A stretch of DNA of 64,000 bases from Bacillota bacterium (GCA_023445445.1 JAEXLD010000039.1:1-64000); one strand, 5' to 3'. Shown: positions 54,347-62,638, counted from the first letter of the stretch. Program-made: numbers and translations. The notes: generated by a model not told the origin, from the sequence alone.

Positions 54347-56182
54347 ATGTCAGGATTATTTTCCACATTTAATATAGCGAAAAGAGGAATGAATGTACAA
54401 CAAAAAAGTATAGATGTTACTTCACACAATATTGCTAACTCTAATACAGTTGGATATTCAAGACAAAGAGCTAAAATAGAAACTAGTAGACCTTTCGGAG
54501 GAACTTCTATGGGATCCTCAGTGCAAGCAGGACAACTTGGTACAGGAGCTCAAATTCAAGCCATTGAAAGAGTAAGAGATAGTTTCTTGGATTATCAAGT
54601 TAGAGGAGAAACTGCAATACTAGGTAAGTATGATATGAGAAGTAATTACTTGTATGAAGTAGAAAGTGTATTTAATGAACCATCAAGTACAGGATTATCA
54701 ACATTAATGGGTAAATTTTTTGATGCCTTTCAAGAACTTTCAAAGCAGCCTAATAGTTCAAATTCTAGAACAGTAGTTGCACAACAATCTGCAGCTTTAG
54801 CAGATGCATTAAATTCTACTTATACAAAACTTGAAAATCTTAAAAACAATACTCAAGATATGCTAAAAAGTACTGTTACAGAAGTAAATAGTATATTAGA
54901 GCAACTTGATAGAGTAAATCAAGAAATTATAAGTGTAACTGTATCTGGAAACACTCCTAATGATTTAATGGATAAAAGAGATTTATTATTAGATGAGTTA
55001 AGCTATAAATTTGGTATTCAAGTGGATAAAAGAGAGTTTAATGGTATAGATTTAAAACCTACTGAATCAGGTAATATGAAAGCTTCTTTATTAGTAAACT
55101 CAAGTCCAAATGGAGATGTATCAAGATTTTCTTATGTAACAAATGTAGAGAAAGATAAAAATGACTTATCTGGAACCACTTATATAGTTACCTATTATAA
55201 AAATGGTAATATGGACAGTGAAAATAACAAGCAAACAATGAAGGTATCTGGAATAACAGAAGAGCAAGCTAAAGAAATTCAAGATAATAGAATAATATGG
55301 GCAGATAAGACTGGTCAAGCAGCTAGAGGAGATGGATACCCCATTAGAAATGGAGATACTATAACCTATTCACAACTTATGATGTTTAAACCTGAAACAG
55401 GAAGTGCAAGTGGCTTAGTATCTGTACAAAAGGATATTGAAGAGTATATGAACCAATTAAATAAATTAGCTAAATCTTTAGCTTTTTCAGTTAATGCTAT
55501 TCATAGTGGTATAGAGGATCCATTAAATAATAGTGGTGGAGTAGATAAGGATTATTTACCTTACTTTGTTAATAAAGATATAGCTAAATATAGAGCCAAC
55601 GGTTTATTGATAAATTTAGATGAAACTTTATATGCTGAAGAAGAAATAACAGCTAAAAATATTTCTATGAATGCAGAAATACTTCAAGATGTAATGAAGA
55701 TAAAAACTAGAACTCATGATGATTTGTTTGCATATACCCATGAAAATGATATTGATGGGGATGGGGATGGAGCAAGGGCTTTATCAATTGCTCAGCTTAG
55801 AGATTCACTAATTAGAATTCAGGATATTAACGAAACCGTTGTATCTAGAAAGGATATGTTTGATAAATTTAAAGGCGGGAATACACTTTCTAATAATGGA
55901 TTAAAAATTGAAAATAGCACATCAGGAATGAAGATGGATTCATATTTTAAAGATACAATAGATAGACTTGGAGTACAAGCACAAGAAGCTCAAAGAATGG
56001 TAACTAATCAAGAAGACTTATTGCATAGTGTAGAAGAAACTAGAGCTTCAGTTTCAGGTGTATCTTTAGATGAAGAAATGGCGAATTTAGTTCAATTCCA
56101 ACATGCATATAATGCTAATGCAAAGATAATATCAACTGTAGATGAATTACTTGATGTAATAATAAATGGTTTGAAGAGGTAG
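54347..56182 (+). CDS. flgK: Flagellar hook-associated protein 1 FlgK
   Basis: A 611-residue protein. The N-terminal FNIAKRGMNVQQKSIDVTSHNIANSNT segment is the rod/hook-family motif with the polymerising helix. GYSRQRAKIETSRP follows. The C-terminal VSLDEEMANLVQFQHAYNANAKIISTVDELLDVII is the matching helix. The middle region (about 230-470) is the variable exposed part. It is the first junction protein between hook and filament. GGAGGAGAG precedes the ATG, and flgL follows after 11 bases. Confidence 0.95.
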   Translation: MSGLFSTFNIAKRGMNVQQKSIDVTSHNIANSNTVGYSRQRAKIETSRPFGGTSMGSSVQAGQLGTGAQIQAIERVRDSFLDYQVRGETAILGKYDMRSNYLYEVESVFNEPSSTGLSTLMGKFFDAFQELSKQPNSSNSRTVVAQQSAALADALNSTYTKLENLKNNTQDMLKSTVTEVNSILEQLDRVNQEIISVTVSGNTPNDLMDKRDLLLDELSYKFGIQVDKREFNGIDLKPTESGNMKASLLVNSSPNGDVSRFSYVTNVEKDKNDLSGTTYIVTYYKNGNMDSENNKQTMKVSGITEEQAKEIQDNRIIWADKTGQAARGDGYPIRNGDTITYSQLMMFKPETGSASGLVSVQKDIEEYMNQLNKLAKSLAFSVNAIHSGIEDPLNNSGGVDKDYLPYFVNKDIAKYRANGLLINLDETLYAEEEITAKNISMNAEILQDVMKIKTRTHDDLFAYTHENDIDGDGDGARALSIAQLRDSLIRIQDINETVVSRKDMFDKFKGGNTLSNNGLKIENSTSGMKMDSYFKDTIDRLGVQAQEAQRMVTNQEDLLHSVEETRASVSGVSLDEEMANLVQFQHAYNANAKIISTVDELLDVIINGLKR

Positions 56183-56193
56183 GAGGAAAGTAA

Positions 56194-57189
56194 ATGAGAA
56201 TTACAAATCAAATGATGTCTAAAAGTTTCTTAAGAGATCTTGGAAGAAATCAAAATTATATGAAAAAATTAAATGATCAGCTTACTTCTGGCAAAGAAAT
56301 AAGGAGACCATCAGATAATCCTTTTAAAGTGGCTAGAAGCATGCAATTAAATAGAGATATCGGTGCTAATACGCAATATAATGAAAACATTAAGGATACT
56401 ACAAATTGGTTAGATACTACAGATACTGCTTTAGAACAACTAGGTAATAGTTTCCAAAGATTTAGAGAACTTATGGTTTCAGCAGGTAATGCAGCTTATG
56501 GTAGTGATGAAAAGAGAGCTATAAAGGATGAGATGAATGAAAAAGTAAATGAAATTGCTCAAATACTTAATTCAAGCTTTGATGGGAAATATATATTTGG
56601 AGGAACTAAAGTTAATTCTAAACCTGTAGCTAGTAGTAGAGATGTAGATACTAAAAATAGTTATATTAATTTATCGGGTAAGGATGGAGAAGTACTTTCA
56701 TTAGATAATTCAGATGAAAGTGTACAAAATCAAATTAATATGATTGGTCAAAAGCTAAATGTAGAAATTTCTCAAGGAGTAACTATGGAATATAGTGTGT
56801 CTGCTACAGATATACTAATGTTTAAAGATAAAAAAGGTACAGCTGTAAATGTAATGGATCTTTTAAAAGGAATTACTGATGATATAGATTCTCCAAATCC
56901 TGACATCAGTAGTAAAGTTACAAATGAGTATATAAAATCCATGGATGAAACTATAACAAATCTTTTAAAGATTAGAGCAGAAGTTGGTGCTAAACAAAAT
57001 AGAATGGAATCAGCAGCAGACCAAAATGATGAGCAAAATTTTAATTTAACAGATATTTTATCACAAACAGAAGATATAGATTTTGCTAAAAAAAATATAG
57101 AAGCAACAGTAGCACAAAGTGTGTATATGGCGTCACTTCAAGTAAGCGCAAAAATTATACAGCCATCACTTTTAGATTTCCTAAGATAG
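56194..57189 (+). CDS. flgL: Flagellar hook-associated protein 3 FlgL
   Basis: A 331-residue flagellin-like protein. MRITNQMMSKSFLRDL and LNDQLTSGKEIRRPSDNP at the N-terminus and the C-terminal ATVAQSVYMASLQVSAKIIQPSLLDFL helix are typical. The middle contains FDGKYIFGGTKVNSKP, a FlgL hallmark. It forms the second junction layer between FlgK and filament. TAGGAGGAAAG precedes the ATG. Confidence 0.94.
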   Translation: MRITNQMMSKSFLRDLGRNQNYMKKLNDQLTSGKEIRRPSDNPFKVARSMQLNRDIGANTQYNENIKDTTNWLDTTDTALEQLGNSFQRFRELMVSAGNAAYGSDEKRAIKDEMNEKVNEIAQILNSSFDGKYIFGGTKVNSKPVASSRDVDTKNSYINLSGKDGEVLSLDNSDESVQNQINMIGQKLNVEISQGVTMEYSVSATDILMFKDKKGTAVNVMDLLKGITDDIDSPNPDISSKVTNEYIKSMDETITNLLKIRAEVGAKQNRMESAADQNDEQNFNLTDILSQTEDIDFAKKNIEATVAQSVYMASLQVSAKIIQPSLLDFLR

Positions 57190-57195
57190 GAGAAG

Positions 57196-57624
57196 ATGAA
57201 TATGGAAATAGTATCACCAATACATGGGACAATAGTATATGATTCAAATGAAATAATTACCTTTGAAAAAGGAGTTCCAGGATTTAAAGATTTAAAGAAT
57301 TTTGTTATTAAGGAAGTAGGAGAAGACAGTCCTTTTAGTATACTTCAATCTATAGAGGATAAAGAAATTGGGTTTATTCTAATTTCACCATTTTTAGTAA
57401 ATGAAAAATACGAAGTAAATCTTAGTAATGAAGTAATAAATAATTTAAAGATAACATCTGAAAAAGAGGTGCTATTATACTCAATAGTTACATTAAGTTC
57501 AAATATGAAAGAAATAACAGCAAATTTAAAGGCCCCAATAATTATTAATTTTAATACCAAAAAAGCAGAACAATATATAATAGATAAAGATATATACAAA
57601 ATTAAAGAAAAAATATTTAGTTAA
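57196..57624 (+). CDS. fliW: Flagellar assembly factor FliW
   Basis: A 142-residue beta-barrel protein. ITFEKGVPGFKDLKNFVI, SPFSILQSIEDKEIGFILISPF and the C-terminal NLKAPIIINFNTKKAEQYII are the conserved FliW stretches. FliW binds free flagellin. When flagellin is exported, FliW moves to CsrA and relieves its repression of flagellin mRNA. csrA and the flagellin gene with a CsrA site are both in this block. The start may be ATG 57196 or 57202. AGGAG is three or nine bases away respectively. Confidence 0.93.
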   Translation: MNMEIVSPIHGTIVYDSNEIITFEKGVPGFKDLKNFVIKEVGEDSPFSILQSIEDKEIGFILISPFLVNEKYEVNLSNEVINNLKITSEKEVLLYSIVTLSSNMKEITANLKAPIIINFNTKKAEQYIIDKDIYKIKEKIFS

Positions 57625-57652
57625 TAAAGTTTTCAGCTATAATTAAATATAA

Positions 57653-57700
57653 GAAACTCCTTAGGAGGTTCATCAAAAATTATGCATTATGCATTGTAAA
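57653..57700 (+). repeat. Hairpin and ATTATGCA repeat before csrA
   Basis: GAAACTCC-TTA-GGAGGTTC forms a hairpin with one mismatch, followed by ATTATGCATTATGCATT, a tandem 7-8-base motif. It has the same general build (3-base-loop hairpin plus AT-rich tail directly before a G-rich ribosome binding site) as the elements before flaG and fliD. Confidence 0.5.
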
Positions 57701-57715
57701 AAAAGGGGTGTAAGT

Positions 57716-57946
57716 TTGTTAGTTATAACAAGAAAAAAAGGCGAGTCAATTTTAATAGGTGATAATATAGAAATAACAGTATCAAAAGTAGAAGATGGAA
57801 GTGTTAAGTTAGCAATTAACGCACCTAGAGAAATGACAATTCTTAGAAAAGAACTATTTGAAGAAGTTAAAAATGAAAATAAAGAAGCAAGTAATATAAA
57901 TATGGATATACTAAAAAATCTAAAAATGAATAATAAAAATAAATAA
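57716..57946 (+). CDS. csrA: Carbon storage regulator CsrA
   Basis: A 76-residue RNA-binding protein. [20 protein letters not shown] and the following [18 protein letters not shown] are the defining beta strands, with the RNA-contacting Leu4 and Arg44-type residues. The C-terminal extension (about 20 residues rich in Asn and Lys) is longer than in E. coli but near Bacillus CsrA. It blocks flagellin translation until FliW removes it. TTG 57716, five bases after GGGGTG, gives the canonical N-terminus. An upstream in-frame ATG would add non-family residues. Confidence 0.94.
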   Translation: MLVITRKKGESILIGDNIEITVSKVEDGSVKLAINAPREMTILRKELFEEVKNENKEASNINMDILKNLKMNNKNK

Positions 57947-57966
57947 GATGTAGTAATGAATATTTA

Positions 57967-58016
57967 GTAATTTGGAACAAATTACATCAACAATTCTACA
58001 TTCTTAATTTTACATT
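57967..58016 (+). repeat. Hairpin repeat element before flaG (short form)
   Basis: GTAATTTG-GAA-CAAATTAC is a perfect 8-bp hairpin at 57967-57985, followed by CAACAATT and then ACATTCTTAATT. Both tail motifs recur exactly in the longer element before fliD (59181-59216). The element ends a few bases before the G-run ribosome binding site of flaG. Confidence 0.65.
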
Positions 58017-58035
58017 AAAAAAGGGGGGGTTGAAA

Positions 58036-58386
58036 ATGGATTTAAAGGTTATAAGTCAAGGAGGACAAACTAACCTAAATACAACATTAGTAGATGAAAT
58101 AAGGCAAGTTTCAGCTAACAAGGATGTAATTAATGCTGTAGGTGCTAAAGATAAGAGTTATAGTAAAGAAGATGTGGTAAAAGCAGTAGAAAAATTAAAT
58201 AAATTTTTAAGTGAAGAAAATACTTATGCTGAATACTCTATACATGAAAAATTTGGAGATATAATGATAAAAATAGTTGACAAGGACACTAAAGAAGTAA
58301 TTATGGAGTATCCACCTAAAAAAATTCTTGATTTAATAGCCAAAATGTGTGAACTTTCTGGTATAGCAATTGATAAAAAAGCTTAA
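58036..58386 (+). CDS. flaG: FlaG-family flagellar protein
   Basis: A 116-residue protein. The C-terminal half (ENTYAEYSIHEKFGDIMIKIVDKDTKEVIMEYPPKKILDLIAKMCE) is the FlaG domain: an EIPPEK-type motif appears as MEYPPKK. The N-terminal half is flexible. FlaG is linked to filament length and stability in other bacteria. ATG 58036 follows a run of seven Gs. A TTG at 58030 is less likely. Confidence 0.9.
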   Translation: MDLKVISQGGQTNLNTTLVDEIRQVSANKDVINAVGAKDKSYSKEDVVKAVEKLNKFLSEENTYAEYSIHEKFGDIMIKIVDKDTKEVIMEYPPKKILDLIAKMCELSGIAIDKKA

Positions 58387-58400
58387 AGGGAGGAATGACT

Positions 58401-58691
58401 ATGAATTTCTTACTTAATAAAATAGATACAGATCTTAGAAGAAAAATATATGAACAAACTAAAGATGGTAAGATTCATAGAAAGTCAGACATAATAATTA
58501 ACAAAGACAGTGAGAAACAGAGGAAAAAGTTTTTTAATGAGTATGTTAAAGAAGAAAAGGGCAAAAGGTTAAAAGGTAAAATTACTGTCAAAGCTACAAA
58601 AATTCAAAAACCAACTATAAGTCTTAATGGTGAAAAGGAAGAAGATTTAAATACAACAAGTTATGGAACCTTTTTAGATGTTAAAAAGTAG
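58401..58691 (+). CDS. Uncharacterised basic protein of the flagellar operon
   Basis: A 96-residue soluble, Lys-rich protein with N-terminal MNFLLNKIDTDLRRKIYEQT and a C-terminus ending TSYGTFLDVKK. No family is recognised. It lies 14 bases after flaG and 13 bases before fliS, all with strong ribosome binding sites (GGGAGG seven bases before ATG 58401; an ATG at 58395 is too close). Position among late filament genes suggests a filament-stage role such as a chaperone or regulator, but the sequence does not show it. Confidence 0.75.
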   Translation: MNFLLNKIDTDLRRKIYEQTKDGKIHRKSDIIINKDSEKQRKKFFNEYVKEEKGKRLKGKITVKATKIQKPTISLNGEKEEDLNTTSYGTFLDVKK

Positions 58692-58704
58692 GAGGAAATA
58701 ATAA

Positions 58705-59088
58705 ATGTATGGCAATAATGCTTTTAATGTATATAAAAATAATAGCGTAAACTACGCATCTAAGGAACAATTATTATTAATGTTAGTAGATGGAGCAGTA
58801 AAGTTTTCAAAGATAGCAAGAGATGGATTGTCAGAAAAAAATATAAGTAAAAGTCATGAAAATTTAGTAAAAGTTCAAGATATATTTACGGAATTAATGG
58901 TTACATTAGACCAAAATACTGGAGATTGGGCAAAAGAAATATATAGGGTTTATGATTTTATTAAAACTAGACTATTTGAGATAAACTTGAAAAAGGATTT
59001 AGCCATGATGGACGAGCTTATGCCGGTAATAGAAAGTGTAAGAGATACATGGCATGAAGCATACGAAGTATCAAAGAAAATGAAATAA
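58705..59088 (+). CDS. fliS: Flagellin export chaperone FliS
   Basis: A 127-residue four-helix protein. NAFNVYKNNSVNYASKEQLLLMLVDGAVKF is the conserved FliS N-terminus, which binds the flagellin C-terminal helix. LDQNTGDWAKEIYRVYDFI and LMPVIESVRDTWHEA complete the fold. It keeps flagellin from polymerising in the cytoplasm. In Bacillus it also helps the FliW-flagellin step. TAGGAGGAAA precedes the ATG. Confidence 0.95.
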   Translation: MYGNNAFNVYKNNSVNYASKEQLLLMLVDGAVKFSKIARDGLSEKNISKSHENLVKVQDIFTELMVTLDQNTGDWAKEIYRVYDFIKTRLFEINLKKDLAMMDELMPVIESVRDTWHEAYEVSKKMK

Positions 59089-59216
59089 TGTAAAATGAAA
59101 AATTAAGAATTAATGAAATAATTCAGCAAAGCTGAATTAAAAAATACTTATTTAAAATTCATCTTTCAGATGAATTTTCACAACAATTTTTCATTATACA
59201 TTTTACATTCTTAATT
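59087..59216 (+). repeat. Modular nested-palindrome repeat before fliD
   Basis: Outer 11-bp arms AATGTAAAATG (59087) and CATTTTACATT (59199) are exact complements. A second pair is AATGAAAAATT (59094) with AATTTTTCATT (59185). Inside lie two further hairpins with 3-base loops: AATTCAGC/GCTGAATT (59120-59138) and AAAATTCATCT/AGATGAATTTT (59154-59178). The tail shares CAACAATT and ACATTCTTAATT with the element before flaG. It resembles a non-coding MITE-like intergenic repeat. Confidence 0.75.
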
Positions 59217-59237
59217 AAGAAAAACGGGGGTGTTTAT

Positions 59238-61355
59238 ATGAGAATAACAGGTTTAGCAACAGGACTAGATATGGATGAAATAATTAAAAGTTCTATGAAA
59301 CCATATAGAATAAAGATAGATAAAAGAGGACAAGATAAGGAAATTCTTGAAATAAGGCAAAAGCTTTATAGAGATGTATTAAAGGATTCCAGAGAATTAT
59401 ATAATAAGTATTTTGATGTAACAAATAGCAAGAGCTTATTACTAAGTAGAAATTGGTCACCAGTAAGTTTAACTTCTTCAAGCGATGCAGTAACAGTAAC
59501 AGGATCAGGAGATGCAAAGGCAGAAAGTTACAAAGTTACAGGAACTAATGCTAAAGCAGCTAAAGTTGTTAAAACTGATGGTTTAGATGTAGGAAATGAA
59601 TTAGTTATTAATGGAGAAAAATTCATATTAAAAGGTTCTACTGTAAAAGAAAGAGCTAATAATTTAAATAATGAGTTGAAAACAAAAGGTATTAATGTAA
59701 GTGTAAGGTATACAGATTTTGCTGGAACTGTTGAAAAAATTACAGATGAAAATGGTAAGGAAATTGAAAAGGTAACAAATAAAAGTGGATTTGTATTTGA
59801 ATCTACAGTTTTAGGTATAGATAGTAAATTTACTTTAAGTGGAACTCTTAGTGACAGTATTGGTACAGTTACTCAAGGAAGTGATGCTAAAGCAGCAACT
59901 TTGGATGCTTTTACAAAAAAAGATTTAGAAGATGCTAATGGAATAATTGAAATTGATGGTGTTAAAGTAGAGATAGATATTACTAAAGATATACAACAAG
60001 AGTTACAAAGTAAATTAAAAGATAGAAAGCTAACTGCTGAAGTGGATGAAAGTGGTAAAATTACTTTTAAATCTTTAGAACCAGGGGAAAAAGAAAAATA
60101 TCCTTCAATAAAAATAGGAGAAGGTGAAGATAATACGAAAACTCTTGCTGGCGGAGAGAATGCTAAAGAAGCAACTAATACTTTAGAATTAAATACTATA
60201 GCTAATAAAAAGATATCTATAAACGGAAATTTAATAGATTTAACTGGAAAAGGCATTTTAAAAGATATAACTGATTTAACAGAGGCAGAAATTGCCAAAG
60301 ATAAAGAGGATAAACTTAAAGAAGTGGTTGATTATTTAAATAAGGTATTAAAGGAACAAGGTATACCTATTACAGCATCTAATAAAGAGGGTAATGTATT
60401 ATTAACTTCTAATGTGGCAGGATCTAAAAGTAATATTGATGTAAAAGAATTACAAGGAAGTATAGAATTATTCCAAGGTAACGATGCTGAAATAACAATT
60501 GAAAATATTAGTAGTGGTGGCGTTTTTACTCATACTGGAATAGATAATACAGTTGTATTAGATGGAATTGAATTCAAGTTTAATAGTGATATTCCTAATG
60601 CAGGAGTTACCATAAGCAGTAAACAAGATGTAACTGAAATTAAAGATAATTTAGTTAAGTTTATAAATGACTATAATACTTTAGTAGAAAAGTTAAACAA
60701 GCTTACCATGGAAAGAAAAAATAAAGACTATTCACCATTAACAGCTGATCAAAAGAAAGAAATGTCAGAAGAAGAAGTTAAACTTTGGAATTCTAAAGTA
60801 GAACAAGGACAACTTTCAAGAGATAATGATTTAACTAGAATTAATAATAGTTTAAAGCAAGCTATGAGAACTTTAGTTGATGGTACAGGGTTGAACTTAG
60901 AAAAGATAGGCATAATGCCGGTAAAAGATTATGCTGGCACTAAAAATGGAACTTATACAATTGATGAAAATAAACTCTCTAAAGCTTTATCAGAGAATAC
61001 TGAAGAAATTATGAATATGTTTATTAAAGCAGCACCAAAAGATGACACCTTATCAGCTGGGACTAAATATTCCCAAACTGGTATGATGAATAGAATAAAG
61101 GATGTATTATATGGCGAAACTATTTCAATATCAGCTATTTTAATAAAAAAAGCAGGTTTTGAAGGCACCTCTAGTGGTTATAATAATGAAATAACATTAT
61201 CAATTCAAAAATATGAGCAAAAGATGAAGGACATGGAAAAAGATTTTTCTAGAAGAGAACAAGCTTTATATATTAGATATGCCAATTTAGAAGCAGTAAT
61301 GAATAAGTATAATTCTCAACAAAGTTATTTAATGCAACAATTAGGTTTAGGCTAA
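59238..61355 (+). CDS. fliD: Flagellar filament cap protein FliD, enlarged
   Basis: A 705-residue protein, well above the common 450-550. N-terminal ITGLATGLDMDEIIKSSM is the FliD_N signature. The C-terminal FliD_C domain contains DVTEIKDNLVKFINDYNTLVEKLN, NNSLKQAMRTLVDGTG and SQQSYLMQQLGL. The extra length lies between about 95 and 420 as several repeats of roughly 80-100 residues with GD/GSDAKAA, E-L-x-INGxxI and ELQSKL-like turns, reminiscent of flagellin IN modules. It caps the growing filament and folds flagellin. A CGGGGGTG site precedes the ATG. Confidence 0.93.
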   Translation: MRITGLATGLDMDEIIKSSMKPYRIKIDKRGQDKEILEIRQKLYRDVLKDSRELYNKYFDVTNSKSLLLSRNWSPVSLTSSSDAVTVTGSGDAKAESYKVTGTNAKAAKVVKTDGLDVGNELVINGEKFILKGSTVKERANNLNNELKTKGINVSVRYTDFAGTVEKITDENGKEIEKVTNKSGFVFESTVLGIDSKFTLSGTLSDSIGTVTQGSDAKAATLDAFTKKDLEDANGIIEIDGVKVEIDITKDIQQELQSKLKDRKLTAEVDESGKITFKSLEPGEKEKYPSIKIGEGEDNTKTLAGGENAKEATNTLELNTIANKKISINGNLIDLTGKGILKDITDLTEAEIAKDKEDKLKEVVDYLNKVLKEQGIPITASNKEGNVLLTSNVAGSKSNIDVKELQGSIELFQGNDAEITIENISSGGVFTHTGIDNTVVLDGIEFKFNSDIPNAGVTISSKQDVTEIKDNLVKFINDYNTLVEKLNKLTMERKNKDYSPLTADQKKEMSEEEVKLWNSKVEQGQLSRDNDLTRINNSLKQAMRTLVDGTGLNLEKIGIMPVKDYAGTKNGTYTIDENKLSKALSENTEEIMNMFIKAAPKDDTLSAGTKYSQTGMMNRIKDVLYGETISISAILIKKAGFEGTSSGYNNEITLSIQKYEQKMKDMEKDFSRREQALYIRYANLEAVMNKYNSQQSYLMQQLGLG

Positions 61356-61359
61356 AAGT

Positions 61360-61686
61360 ATGATAATAGAATTACTTAATGAATATAAAGAGATAACAAT
61401 ATCTATTATTGAAAGAATAAATAATGATGAAGAAGCTTTGAATCTTTTAGAAAAGAGAGAAGAAATAATAAAAGAAATATTTTCTGATGAAAATAATAGA
61501 GAAGAAATAAAAGAAGTATATTTAGATATGAAATTACTGGATTTGGATGAAAAATTAAAGCAAAAGATTGATAGTGAGAGATTATTGGTAAAAGAAGAAA
61601 TTAAAAATATAAATAATATGAAAAATGCAAATAATGCTTATGAAAAGAATAGAAGAGTAAAAAATTATTTTAATACAAAAATTTAA
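61360..61686 (+). CDS. FliT-like flagellar chaperone
   Basis: A 108-residue all-helical protein. LLNEYKEITISIIERI, LLEKREEIIKEIF and LDLDEKLKQKIDSERL follow the heptad pattern of FliT, with the C-terminal AYEKNRRVKNYFNTKI matching its usual ANxAYxxxxxxxxFDxK ending. FliT binds the cap protein FliD, whose gene ends four bases upstream. Sequence identity in this family is always low, so position is important evidence. Confidence 0.78.
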   Translation: MIIELLNEYKEITISIIERINNDEEALNLLEKREEIIKEIFSDENNREEIKEVYLDMKLLDLDEKLKQKIDSERLLVKEEIKNINNMKNANNAYEKNRRVKNYFNTKI

Positions 61687-61705
61687 AAAAATTTTAAAAA
61701 GGGTA

Positions 61706-61731
61706 TAAAGTTAAATTAGAATATACGATAT
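61706..61731 (+). promoter_or_regulatory. Sigma-28 (SigD/FliA) promoter of flagellin
   Basis: TAAA is followed after 14 bases by TACGATAT, matching the sigma-28 consensus TAAA-N14-16-GCCGATAT except for the first two bases of the -10. RNA would start near 61738, giving a leader of about 115 bases with a palindrome and a CsrA site. Confidence 0.78.
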
Positions 61732-61773
61732 TTATAATATAAGCTTAAGCAATACTCTATATAGGGAAGGTAT

Positions 61774-61791
61774 TAACAGATTAATCTGTTA
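61774..61791 (+). repeat. Perfect 18-bp palindrome in the flagellin leader
   Basis: TAACAGATTAATCTGTTA is its own reverse complement. In the RNA it could form a short hairpin upstream of the CsrA site, and in DNA an operator just downstream of the sigma-28 start. Confidence 0.6.
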
Positions 61792-61811
61792 CATATAAAA
61801 TAAAAATATAA

Positions 61812-61844
61812 GACAAGGATGTCAAATTACAAAAATCAAGGAGG
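61812..61844 (+). promoter_or_regulatory. CsrA-binding sites in the flagellin leader
   Basis: GACA-AGGA-TGTC is a hairpin presenting AGGA in its loop. The core ACAAGGATGT matches the CsrA consensus ACARGGAUGU exactly. A second GGA lies in the Shine-Dalgarno sequence AAGGAGG at 61838-61844, ten bases before the fliC ATG. This two-site layout mirrors hag control in Bacillus, where one CsrA dimer bridges both sites and blocks translation. Confidence 0.8.
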
Positions 61845-61853
61845 AATTTTATT

Positions 61854-62627
61854 ATGATTATTAATCACAACATGAATGCATTAAATGCACACAGAAATCT
61901 TACAGGTAATACTACTACAGTAGGTAAGTCAATGGAAAAATTATCTTCAGGTTTAAGAATAAACAGAGCTGGAGATGATGCAGCAGGACTATCAATTTCT
62001 GAAAAAATGAGAGGACAAATTAGAGGCTTAGATCAAGCAGCAAGAAACTCTCAAGATGGTATATCTTATATCCAAACTGCTGAAGGAGCATTAACAGAAG
62101 TTTCAGCTATGTTAGTTCGTATGAAGGAATTAAATGTTCAAAAATCTAATGGAACTAATAACACTGAAGATACAGCTAACATAGATTTAGAGTTAGATGC
62201 ATTAGGAGCAGAAATAGACAATATTTATGCTACTACATCATTTAATGGTATAGAAGTATTTAATGAAGCGATAGATGTTACAGTTACTCAAGATGCAGCA
62301 GTTAGCTTAACTATTGCAGCAGCTACTACTACTGCAAGTAAAGGTCTAACTAAGGATAAAGGTGTTACAGATATCGAAGCAGCAATTGCTGAAGTTAACT
62401 TACAAAGAGCAACTTACGGTTCACAACAAAACAGATTAGAACATACTATAAACAACTTAAGCATTACAAGTGAAAACTTAACAGCTGCTGAATCAAGAAT
62501 TAGAGATGTTGATATGGCTAAAGAAATGGTAAACTTCTCAAAGAATAATATTCTACAACAAGCAGCACAAGCAATGATAGCACAAGCTAATCAACAACCA
62601 CAAGGTGTTTTACAATTATTAAGATAA
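61854..62627 (+). CDS. fliC: Flagellin
   Basis: A 257-residue short flagellin with only the conserved D0/D1 core and a small variable centre. IINHNMNALNAHRNL, KSMEKLSSGLRINRAGDDAAGLSISEKMR and GISYIQTAEGALTEVSAML form the N-terminal helices. RLEHTINNLSITSENLTAAESRIRDVDMAKEM and ILQQAAQAMIAQANQQPQGVLQLL form the C-terminal ones. The centre (about 145-180) is rich in Thr and Ala, giving possible O-glycosylation sites. It is transcribed from its own sigma-28 promoter, with CsrA control in the leader and a strong terminator after it. Confidence 0.97.
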   Translation: MIINHNMNALNAHRNLTGNTTTVGKSMEKLSSGLRINRAGDDAAGLSISEKMRGQIRGLDQAARNSQDGISYIQTAEGALTEVSAMLVRMKELNVQKSNGTNNTEDTANIDLELDALGAEIDNIYATTSFNGIEVFNEAIDVTVTQDAAVSLTIAAATTTASKGLTKDKGVTDIEAAIAEVNLQRATYGSQQNRLEHTINNLSITSENLTAAESRIRDVDMAKEMVNFSKNNILQQAAQAMIAQANQQPQGVLQLLR

Positions 62628-62638
62628 TAAAATTATTT

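Noticed and set aside
59120..59138. CAGCAAAGCTG segment resembling part of a c-di-GMP-I riboswitch
   Set aside because: The surrounding consensus (GNRA loop, receptor and CGCAAAGCC-type element) is absent. The segment is one arm pair of the nested-palindrome repeat.
59873..60298. 141-codon open frame opposite fliD
   Set aside because: Arises from the repetitive coding strand of fliD. Low-complexity Ser/Phe/Pro composition and no start signal.
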